Of a stretch of 11,104 nucleotides of DNA, positions 1-7,111 are shown piece after piece. Position 1 is the first letter of the stretch, and the number at the start of each line of letters is the position of its first letter. The notes below the pieces were generated by a model. It saw nothing but the letters and a program-made list of their open reading frames with translations. It was not told the DNA's origin and ran no database searches. The stretch spans positions 1-11,104 of the forward strand of contig UQVJ01000059.1 in assembly GCA_900544455.1 (NCBI GenBank). Direction: 5' to 3'. The translations under genes were made by a program, and so were the position numbers. Origin of the DNA: an uncultured Eggerthella sp. GTDB lineage: Bacteria > Actinomycetota > Coriobacteriia > Coriobacteriales > Eggerthellaceae.

Positions 1-20
1 AGAAAGGAAGTATAACCAAA

Positions 21-284
21 ATGATTAAAAAAATTGCAAAGAAAATTACCCCGTGTGCAATCAGCGCAGTTCTTACTGCGGGCATTGCGACGTCCCCAAT
101 TTCAGTATATGCTGACGAATTGGAAAATCCTCAAGCGACCGAGGAGGTTGAAACGCCTACTTCGACTATTGAAAAAACCGAAACAAACACCATTCCAGAG
201 GCGAAAGAAGAACTTCCGTCCACCCCATCTAATTTGCCAAATGCAGATTCTATCATTTTCCGTGCTTTGCCCCACGCGAAGTAA
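21..284 (+). pseudogene. 5' fragment of a secreted or surface protein, truncated
   Basis: An 87-residue reading frame starts at ATG 21, ten bases after a purine-rich ribosome binding site (AAAGGAAG, 3-10). The N-terminus is a textbook Sec signal peptide: a basic n-region (IKKIAKK), a hydrophobic core at about residues 12-29, and a likely cleavage after VYA (residue 31). The mature part is a Glu/Thr/Pro-rich low-complexity linker of the kind that follows the signal peptide in wall-anchored surface proteins. No folded domain and no sorting signal follow. The last ten codons are the antisense of the AI-2E transporter's C-terminal tail, giving a 32-base tail-to-tail overlap. The first 250 bases are clearly more AT-rich than the rest. 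I infer a gene beginning cut off at a rearrangement or recombination junction. A genuine short exported peptide or an assembly misjoin cannot be excluded. The specific product is not recognised. Confidence 0.5.
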
Positions 285-1527
285 CCAGCGTCGCAGAAAA
301 CTCACCAGTGGCATCAGCAACGGGATTCGCCTCTTCGCCCAAAGGGTCCCCCTTGAAGATAACGCCATCGGGCGAAACGATAACGCGACCCGTGCGCTTT
401 TCGAAGCAGTACACAAAAAACGATTTGATAGCAGCAACTGCGGGAATGGAAGCAAGCATGCCCACAATGTTGCCAACAAAGCCCCCAACGGCAAAACCCA
501 AAGCAGAACCCACCATCAAAGCCATAATGACCAACGCAGGATGGATATCCACTGAATTACCCATAATTTTCGGGGAAATAAAGGTGTAGATGAATTGCTG
601 CACAGCAATGGTGTACACCAAGGCGACAACAGCAATAAGAGGGCTTGAGAAGACGCCCACGATTGCCGCCATGCCGCCACCTAGCCACGGGCCCACAACG
701 GGAATGATGTTCAGCAGACCAGTGATGACACCCAAAGCCGCCGCACTGGGAATGCCCATAACGGCAAAACCAATTCCGCAACAGACACCGATAAGCATGC
801 ATTGGACCAACGTGCCCTTGATGTAGCCGCCCATAACGCGAGTGCCCGTGAGATAGATGATGTCTAAATCCTCTTGGAAACGAGGACCGAACACCCGCTT
901 GATTTCAGCGCCCAATGCAGGCAGTTCCATAAGGACCCAAAACGCTACCACCAGTGAAAAACCAATAACCATGGCAGAGATAGCAACGCCGGAGCCAACC
1001 GAAACCATGCCCTCCGCGCTAGCAGAGGCCATCCCGGAAAACCAGGTTCCCACCGATGAGAAGGCATCATTCATCCAATTGGAGATACGCTCATCTTGAA
1101 GGATATAGGCGTACTGCGAATACACGTCATTCCAGACGTTGCGCACCTGTGAAACTTGGTCAGCAAAGGTTTGAAGCAACGCAGTAAACTGTTCGCCCAC
1201 GCCAAACATAGGCGAAAATAGCATCCAGCTGAGCGCCGTTACCACCACGCCCATAAGGATATAAGCCATACATGTTCCCCACAGGCGGCCAATGCCTTTT
1301 CTTTCCAGATAGTTAACTGGGCCCCTCAAACAGAAAACGATGATGGTCGTCCAAACAACAATGGCCACGGGAGTGGCCAAAATGTTAAGCGCCTGCCCAA
1401 GCAAATACAAAAGAGCAAACAACACGATAATGAAGGTACTCGTGTACAAGCGGCGACGCGATTTTACCGTTTTCAATTCTTCTTTGCGAAACTCGCTATC
1501 CGAGAGATGAGTATCGCTGTTCGTCAT
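253..1527 (-). CDS. AI-2E family transporter (PerM/YdiK-like membrane protein)
   Basis: A 424-residue polytopic membrane protein. Hydrophobic segments lie at about residues 29-50, 52-68, 84-105, 178-200, 238-258, 262-280, 294-314 and 328-366, which fits the usual eight-helix pattern of the family. A soluble stretch at 106-175 follows the third helix, as is typical. Family hallmarks in the second half are NIIPVVGPWLGG (273-284), QQFIYTFISPKIMG (310-323) with a following DIHP, and the Gly-rich stretch near 344-356. Members are proposed exporters of signal molecules or, in some lineages, ion antiporters; the substrate cannot be read from sequence. A charged cytoplasmic tail of about 50 residues ends the protein. 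The ATG is the first possible start because an in-frame stop lies just upstream. Its AGGAG sits about 13 bases away, directly after the stop of the preceding gene, which suggests coupled translation. It is the last gene of the minus-strand run, and no terminator is visible after it. Confidence 0.88.
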   Translation of the reverse strand: MTNSDTHLSDSEFRKEELKTVKSRRRLYTSTFIIVLFALLYLLGQALNILATPVAIVVWTTIIVFCLRGPVNYLERKGIGRLWGTCMAYILMGVVVTALSWMLFSPMFGVGEQFTALLQTFADQVSQVRNVWNDVYSQYAYILQDERISNWMNDAFSSVGTWFSGMASASAEGMVSVGSGVAISAMVIGFSLVVAFWVLMELPALGAEIKRVFGPRFQEDLDIIYLTGTRVMGGYIKGTLVQCMLIGVCCGIGFAVMGIPSAAALGVITGLLNIIPVVGPWLGGGMAAIVGVFSSPLIAVVALVYTIAVQQFIYTFISPKIMGNSVDIHPALVIMALMVGSALGFAVGGFVGNIVGMLASIPAVAAIKSFFVYCFEKRTGRVIVSPDGVIFKGDPLGEEANPVADATGEFSATLVTSRGAKHGK

Positions 1528-1546
1528 AATTGGTTAAGCACTCCTA

Positions 1547-2182
1547 TTAGTTCTGAGCGGATTCGGAATCGCGAGAGATTTGAACGGAGAAGGCATCCTT
1601 CAGACTAGAGGACATCTCGTTCGTCTGAGCCTGCGCCTCTTCGCGAGCGGCAACGGCTTCAGCTGCTTCGGCGCGCTTCACATCGGCGCGAGCCTGGGCG
1701 CCTGACACGCACGCCTCAACGCTGTCGAGCTTCTGATCGACCACCTGCGCAACAGCACCAACGCGAGAATCTTCCGCCTTAGCGCCCAGCGGAGCGATGC
1801 GGCTGCGAAGACGGCTGGTCACGTTGGAGAGAGCGTCCAAAGGGAGTGAAGTAATGTTGTCGAGAGATTCAGTTGCCTTGGAGACATTACCCGTGATGGT
1901 GTTCACGTCTTCCAAGATCTGATCTACCCGCATGATCTCAAGATTTGCAGCATCAACCGTAAGAGTGATGCGCTCCATCAACGGATCGATGCGCTCAAGA
2001 GCGGGCTTTGCCGTGTCGAGCGCTTCCTTAGCCTCCACGACCAAAGGATCTACTTTCTCAAACGTTTCCTTCATAGACTTCGTAAGGGTGATGAAAAGGT
2101 ATGCCATGGCACCCAGCGCAACAACGCCGGCAATGCACAGCAGCACGATTCCCACAGGAATCAGCGATTCGAAGATTTCCAT
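1547..2182 (-). CDS. DUF948-like membrane-anchored coiled-coil protein
   Basis: A 211-residue protein with one N-terminal membrane helix (about residues 8-32). A long helical, probably coiled-coil region follows, with repeating FEKVDPLVVEAK / LERIDPLMERI units (41-100). This pattern is typical of DUF948/YtxG-like proteins, which often have spaced 'DPL' repeats after the anchor. The C-terminal third (160-190) is Ala/Glu/Arg-rich and probably also helical. Function is unknown for the family; general stress or envelope roles have been proposed for relatives. The start is set at ATG 2182 rather than the ATG eight codons earlier (2206), because a strong AGAGGAGG ribosome binding site lies 4 bases before 2182 and none precedes 2206. 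The gene begins 42 bases after the rarA stop and ends 19 bases before the transporter start, so it is probably co-transcribed with both. The family call rests on topology and the repeated DPL pattern only. Confidence 0.72.
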   Translation of the reverse strand: MEIFESLIPVGIVLLCIAGVVALGAMAYLFITLTKSMKETFEKVDPLVVEAKEALDTAKPALERIDPLMERITLTVDAANLEIMRVDQILEDVNTITGNVSKATESLDNITSLPLDALSNVTSRLRSRIAPLGAKAEDSRVGAVAQVVDQKLDSVEACVSGAQARADVKRAEAAEAVAAREEAQAQTNEMSSSLKDAFSVQISRDSESAQN

Positions 2183-2224
2183 CTTTCCTCCTCTGGTCAG
2201 GAACATAAAATTCGCATGTGCAGA

Positions 2225-3523
2225 TTACATTCTATCGGATAGAGGGGCGTCAACGCGATACCTCTCCCAACCTCGTTCCCCAGGCGTGAAAAACGCCCCA
2301 CGTTCCAGGCCTTCGGGGAGATACCGCTGCTTAACGTAACCCTCGGCATAACTATGGGGATACAGATACTCACCGTATTCCTCGGATCCCGGACGATGGC
2401 GGTCACGCAAGTAGTCAGGCACAGGACGAAGCGGGCCGTTGCGCACCTCGTCGAGCGCTTTGCCGATGCCGGCGTAGGCGGAGCAAGATTTCGGGGCTAA
2501 CGCCATATACACTGCCGCCTGAGCCAAATTGATGCGGCATTCGGGCATACCGATAACCTCAACAGCCTTAAAGCACGCTTCGGCAACCAGAAGCGCTTGC
2601 GGATCGGCATTGCCAATGTCCTCAGACGCCGAAATGAAAATGCGACGAGCAATGAACTTCGGGTCTTCCCCGCCATCGATCATCCGGGCAAGCCAATACA
2701 AAGCCGCATCAGGGTCAGAACCACGCATCGACTTGATAAACGCCGATATCACGTCGTAGTGCATGTCCTGCTTCTTGTCGTAGGGAAGTGTGCGGTGAGG
2801 AACCGCCGTACGCACCATTTCCTCGGTGATAGCCTGGGCTTTTTGAGCACGAGCCAAGTCGGAGGCAAGCGATAAGGTGTTCAGGCAACTGCGCGCATCG
2901 CCGCCGGCCAAAAGCAGCAATGCTTTGCGGGCATCTTCATCAAGCGAGAAATCTCCCCTCAAGCCTCGGCTGCTTTCCAAGGCATGGTCCAAAATGGCGG
3001 AAAGAGCATCGTCGCTGAGCCTATGGAGCTCGACAATGCGCGATCGGGATATCAAGGCCGAATTCACTTCAAAAAAGGGGTTTTCCGTTGTGGCCCCAAT
3101 CAAAACCACCACACCGTCTTCAACCGCATGAAGCAAGGCATCTTGTTGCGCGCGATTGAAGCGATGAATCTCATCAACAAATAGAATGGTGCGAATGCCT
3201 CGATTTATCAGGCGCTTGTCGGCATCTGAGATCTCGCGGCGCAGATCGGCAACCGTGCCACCAATAGCCGAAACCTCAACAAAATGGGCGTGGGTGGTCT
3301 CGGCTATAACGTGGGCAATGGATGTTTTCCCCGTTCCAGCAGGGCCATACAGGATAACGGAGGAAAGCGTGTCAGCTTCGATAGCGCTACGCAGCCATGT
3401 TCCTTTGCCTAACGCATCTTCTTGACCGATAAGGTCGTCGAGCGTTTGCGGACGCATACGCACTGCCAAAGGAGCATTTGCTACACGTTTGCTGTTTTCT
3501 ATGTCTGTGAAAAGTGTGTCCAT
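2225..3523 (-). CDS. rarA: replication-associated recombination protein RarA (MgsA), AAA+ ATPase
   Basis: A 432-residue AAA+ ATPase of the RarA/Mgs1/WRNIP1 family, which acts at stalled replication forks and is related to clamp-loader subunits and RuvB. Visible motifs: an N-terminal RMRPQTLDDLIGQ box (22-34), Walker A GPAGTGKT (60-67), Walker B ILFVDEIHRFN (113-123), sensor 1 IGATTENP (142-149), and the SALISRSR arginine-finger region (155-162). The C-terminal half holds the family's characteristic tetramerisation region, including KKQDMHYDVISAFIKSMRGSDPDAALYWLARM, SASEDIGNADPQAL, and a final YLPEGLERGAFFTPGERGWE-type ending. Length matches the family norm (about 430-450). The ATG at 3523 is preceded by AAGGT at a usable distance. 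It follows addA by 60 bases on the same strand, so fork maintenance and AddAB-dependent break repair are likely expressed together. No damage to any key motif was seen. Confidence 0.96.
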   Translation of the reverse strand: MDTLFTDIENSKRVANAPLAVRMRPQTLDDLIGQEDALGKGTWLRSAIEADTLSSVILYGPAGTGKTSIAHVIAETTHAHFVEVSAIGGTVADLRREISDADKRLINRGIRTILFVDEIHRFNRAQQDALLHAVEDGVVVLIGATTENPFFEVNSALISRSRIVELHRLSDDALSAILDHALESSRGLRGDFSLDEDARKALLLLAGGDARSCLNTLSLASDLARAQKAQAITEEMVRTAVPHRTLPYDKKQDMHYDVISAFIKSMRGSDPDAALYWLARMIDGGEDPKFIARRIFISASEDIGNADPQALLVAEACFKAVEVIGMPECRINLAQAAVYMALAPKSCSAYAGIGKALDEVRNGPLRPVPDYLRDRHRPGSEEYGEYLYPHSYAEGYVKQRYLPEGLERGAFFTPGERGWERYRVDAPLSDRM

Positions 3524-3583
3524 GAGTTGACCTTAACACGGGCGCTGGAAGAACCGCGCCCAGCGAACCAAACCCCATACCGA

Positions 3584-6500
3584 TCACGCAGAAAGACTTT
3601 GCGCGTAGGCTGAAAGAACAGCCTGTTCCAGCACTTCCCTATCCTGCTCCGTAAAGGTATATTCCACCGTTTGCGGCTGAGATGCATCTGCGACGCTTTC
3701 CTGCTCCACGCGGACAAACGTAGCCGTAACCCGAGGACTTCCCTGGGCCATAAGCGCCAGCGCATAGCATTGAGCTTGAAGAAGATGTTTACCGAACACC
3801 CGTGCGGCAGATTCGTCGGGCGAGCCCCCCGTCTTGTAATCAACCAAGAAGGCAGAACCATCCTCATCAAACGAAACCGCATCGATTTCGCCTTCCAGGT
3901 ATACCGCATTCGAGGCAACACCCAAACACACCATGAACGGCACTTCGGCCCGAGGGACGCCCTTGGCCACCAACGCACGAGCGATATCGCTTGCAAACCA
4001 CCTATCGAGCGCAACACCCAGTCGCAACTCCTGCGATGAGGTTAACCCCTGAGCGCGCACCTGGGCAGCAACCACCTCGGCTGTGGGACGCTTCAGCTCG
4101 AACCCGTCGAATTGAGCGATGGCGCGCTGCGCCAAACGATGAAATGCCGTACCTAGCGCTGTGGCATTTTCCTCAAAGAAAGCCTGGTCAACCTCGAACA
4201 TGGGCGACTTGGCTGCTTCATCGGGATCTGGATTCCAATGGGAGGCATCGCCAATCGAAGAGTATGAGAACACCTCTTCTCGAGAAGCATGATATGGCTG
4301 GCAATACGGCGCAGATGGCAAGGGAGACGCGGGGATAGTAAACGGCTTCCCTTCCTCGACAACACGCTCCACCCGTTCGGCAGGGGTATCAAGTACCGTC
4401 AGCTCAAAATCCATAGGCGCGCTTCCACCGTAATCGAGCTTCTGCATCGGGGCGTTTGCCGAAGCTTCCCACTGAAGCGCCTCATGCAGATCGTCAAGAA
4501 TGCCTTTGCCTTCGTATGAAAAGTTTTTATTACCCGAATGCGCCACACCGATGAACAACGACCTGCTGGCACGAGTCAGGGCAACGTATAGCAAACGGCG
4601 GGCCTCGGACAGCTCCTGCGTGGCAACATAGCCTTTCAGGGAAAGCATCAGATCCTGATAAGTTGACGCCTGCATTATATCGGCGCCCGGCTCATCGCTC
4701 TGCTCTATAAACTCATGGAGGCCTTGGATGGTTTTGCGAACCGAACGCAGCATCGGCGAATCGATCCCAACATAGGTTGACGCCGCAATGTTTTCGGCAA
4801 CCAAGCTTTCAGCCTTTCCCGAAAGGCGTAGATCGGCCAAGGCAACATGGGGAAATTCAAGACCTTTGCTCGCATGAACCGTCATTATTCGCACAAAATT
4901 CGAGCTGCTGGCAGAAAGCGTTCCAGGGGCAAGCTTCAACGTGGCCAAGTCGCTCTCAAAGCGATCCGCCGTTCGGGCAAGCCCCAGCCCCAATTTCTCA
5001 ACATCCTCCAACATTCGCAGCGCCTTGCCAAGGTTACCCACAATGGCCTGACCCTGAGCCTGCTCGCCTTCAAGGCGAATGAGCCACCCGCTCGAACGCA
5101 GCAAGGTGCGTACCCCTGCCGCCACACCGAAGCGGCGGACCGAATCAAACGCCGCATCGAGGCAGATGTGGGCAAAGTCGATTTGGTCCTCTTGCTCGGG
5201 AGCAAGACTCGTAAGCCCCTTTTCGTCCTTCCAGGCAGCAAATCCGTCAGCCAGAGTCCTGCGAAACCTACGGCCCTGACGGCTGGTTCCTGTAGCCAAG
5301 TGAAGCAAGGCGTCATCGCCCAAAGCGAACAGGGGCGAAGTGAGCACCGCGTAGAGAGCCTCGTTATCGGTGCAGCTCGAAAACAGACGCACCACAGAAG
5401 CAACCAACTTAACTTCCTGGGAATTCGAGAACGTAGACCCCCCGGCAACCAGGCAATCAAAGCCCGCATCGCGCAAAGCCTGCGCATATACACCAACATT
5501 TGACATGTTTCCTAAAAGCAAAACCATGTCAGAAGGCGAAGCTGGATTGCTTGGGTCGTCGCGCAAGCCGGCAAAATGCTCGGCAATGCGACGAGCGCAC
5601 GCAAGGCGTCCCGCCCCTAGACCAGGACCCCCCACCTTACAATCAAATAGGGCCATGGAAACACGGGGGCGCATCTCAAAGAGCGGATCCTCTTGGTTAT
5701 TCACTGCTCCCTTAGGTGCCAACGAAAGGAATCGATTGCCAAATACCTGTGGCTGCGAAAATACCTTGTCCACAAAGGAAAGCACATCGGCGTGACTTCT
5801 GAAATTGTCGGGAAGGCTCACAAACTGAGCCTCGGGGCACTCCGCTTCAAGGCTTTCGCGATAGCCGAAAAAGACGTTTACGTCGGCACCGCGAAAACGG
5901 TAGATGCTCTGCTGAGCATCACCAACCGTGCACACGTTGGAAAGCCCAGGCTGAGCAAGCGCGCGCACCAAGGCAACCTGGAGCTCGTCGGTATCCTGGA
6001 ACTCATCGATCATGATGATCTTAAACTGGCGTCGGTAGGCATCGGCAATTTCAGGATAATCAGCCAACGCATGATATGCCATGCGAAGAAGATCGACGTT
6101 GTCGATATTTGCAGCACCCTTCAGGCGCTGATATTCTTCATCGACAGCACGAGCTACACGCAGCAACGCCTGGACATCGCAAGCCGAAAAAGCCGCTTCC
6201 ACCTGACCTGCAGCAAATGCATAAGCGTCACGGTACTCCGCAAAAAAGGTAGGATCGCTTTCCTTCACACGATATTTGGGGCTGGTTTTAGGGAATGAGA
6301 AGAAAGCCTCGACAAAACGAGCAGCCTCGAAATCAGGATCCGAAAACGAGGTGCAGCCGCCGTACTCCAGAAGGTACTCATTGGCCATTTCCAAGGCCGC
6401 TGCTGCCGCTTCATGATTTTTAGCATCAGTCTTTCCCTGCTTGGGCAAACCCTCAAGGCAGGAGACAAACATCTCCCCCAGTTCGACCATCTGACGCATG

Positions 6501-7111
6501 AGCGCCGAAGGATCCCCTTCCACCTCAGGAACCACAACGGCGTCAAAGCCCCCTGGCAAAGCAAGGGCGCGCGAAGTGATCTTGTGAACCCAGGCTTCGA
6601 TACTGGACGAAGCAGCGCCCTGAGAATAAACGTCGAGAGAGCCCACAAAGCTCTTCAATGCCGCATCATTACCACCCTGGATCCGTTTGATAATGATATC
6701 AAACGCCTCATCGTAATAGCACTTGGATTCCGTTTCCGAGATTACTGAAAAAGCAGGGTCTATACCAAGCTCAAGAGCGTGTTCGCGAAGCACTCGAGAG
6801 CACATTCCATGAATAGTGGAAATCCACGCATCATCGACCTTCAACGCCTCTTCGACCAAGCCCATGCCCGCAAGCTGGCGCTTAATACGGGACTTCAGCT
6901 CAGCTGCCGCTTTCTTGGTAAAGGTAATTGCCATAACCTGGTCGATGCTCTGCAAGGGCGAGGCATCAGGGCCGCCCTCTGAAAGCGCGTAGGCTATGCG
7001 CTGGGTTAGCGTAAAGGTTTTGCCGCTGCCCGCACCAGCAGAAACCATAAGCGGCTTATCCAGGGTCGTGATAATCTGACGCTGGCCAGGAGTGCAGGTA
7101 TCAAGATTCAC
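3584..7111 (-). CDS. addA: ATP-dependent helicase/nuclease subunit A (AddA-like, UvrD/RecB family)
   Basis: A 1175-residue motor and nuclease subunit of the AddAB-type break-processing enzyme, which unwinds and resects duplex ends for RecA loading. Superfamily 1A motifs, numbered from the GTG start: Walker A SAGAGSGKT (24-32), Ia TFTKKAAAELKSRI (63-76), II IDEFQDTD (368-375), III GDAQQSIYRFRGAD (397-410), IV DNFRS (435-439), V TVHASKGLEF (744-753), VI YVALTRAS (842-849). The C-terminal RecB-type nuclease has GTAFH (987-991), LEGEIDAV with Asp1077, DYKTG (1091-1095) and the QAQCY motif (1112-1116), so all catalytic positions look intact. The start is placed at GTG 7111 rather than the longer ATG at 7153. 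GTG 7111 overlaps the addB stop as GTGA and has AAAGAGG five bases upstream, a classic translational coupling arrangement. The length and domain order fit AddA (about 1200 residues). Confidence 0.95.
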   Translation of the reverse strand: MNLDTCTPGQRQIITTLDKPLMVSAGAGSGKTFTLTQRIAYALSEGGPDASPLQSIDQVMAITFTKKAAAELKSRIKRQLAGMGLVEEALKVDDAWISTIHGMCSRVLREHALELGIDPAFSVISETESKCYYDEAFDIIIKRIQGGNDAALKSFVGSLDVYSQGAASSSIEAWVHKITSRALALPGGFDAVVVPEVEGDPSALMRQMVELGEMFVSCLEGLPKQGKTDAKNHEAAAAALEMANEYLLEYGGCTSFSDPDFEAARFVEAFFSFPKTSPKYRVKESDPTFFAEYRDAYAFAAGQVEAAFSACDVQALLRVARAVDEEYQRLKGAANIDNVDLLRMAYHALADYPEIADAYRRQFKIIMIDEFQDTDELQVALVRALAQPGLSNVCTVGDAQQSIYRFRGADVNVFFGYRESLEAECPEAQFVSLPDNFRSHADVLSFVDKVFSQPQVFGNRFLSLAPKGAVNNQEDPLFEMRPRVSMALFDCKVGGPGLGAGRLACARRIAEHFAGLRDDPSNPASPSDMVLLLGNMSNVGVYAQALRDAGFDCLVAGGSTFSNSQEVKLVASVVRLFSSCTDNEALYAVLTSPLFALGDDALLHLATGTSRQGRRFRRTLADGFAAWKDEKGLTSLAPEQEDQIDFAHICLDAAFDSVRRFGVAAGVRTLLRSSGWLIRLEGEQAQGQAIVGNLGKALRMLEDVEKLGLGLARTADRFESDLATLKLAPGTLSASSSNFVRIMTVHASKGLEFPHVALADLRLSGKAESLVAENIAASTYVGIDSPMLRSVRKTIQGLHEFIEQSDEPGADIMQASTYQDLMLSLKGYVATQELSEARRLLYVALTRASRSLFIGVAHSGNKNFSYEGKGILDDLHEALQWEASANAPMQKLDYGGSAPMDFELTVLDTPAERVERVVEEGKPFTIPASPLPSAPYCQPYHASREEVFSYSSIGDASHWNPDPDEAAKSPMFEVDQAFFEENATALGTAFHRLAQRAIAQFDGFELKRPTAEVVAAQVRAQGLTSSQELRLGVALDRWFASDIARALVAKGVPRAEVPFMVCLGVASNAVYLEGEIDAVSFDEDGSAFLVDYKTGGSPDESAARVFGKHLLQAQCYALALMAQGSPRVTATFVRVEQESVADASQPQTVEYTFTEQDREVLEQAVLSAYAQSLSA

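Noticed and set aside
34..555. A 173-residue plus-strand frame crossing the left junction, which could have continued the truncated exported protein by a frameshift
   Set aside because: After about position 285 it is only the antisense of the transporter, is Arg-rich and shows no domain, so a frameshift would not restore a plausible protein.
3540..3561. Inverted repeat GGGCGC/GCGCCC between addA and rarA as a terminator
   Set aside because: The 6-bp stem with a 10-base loop is not followed by T residues on the minus strand; at most it could modulate read-through into rarA.
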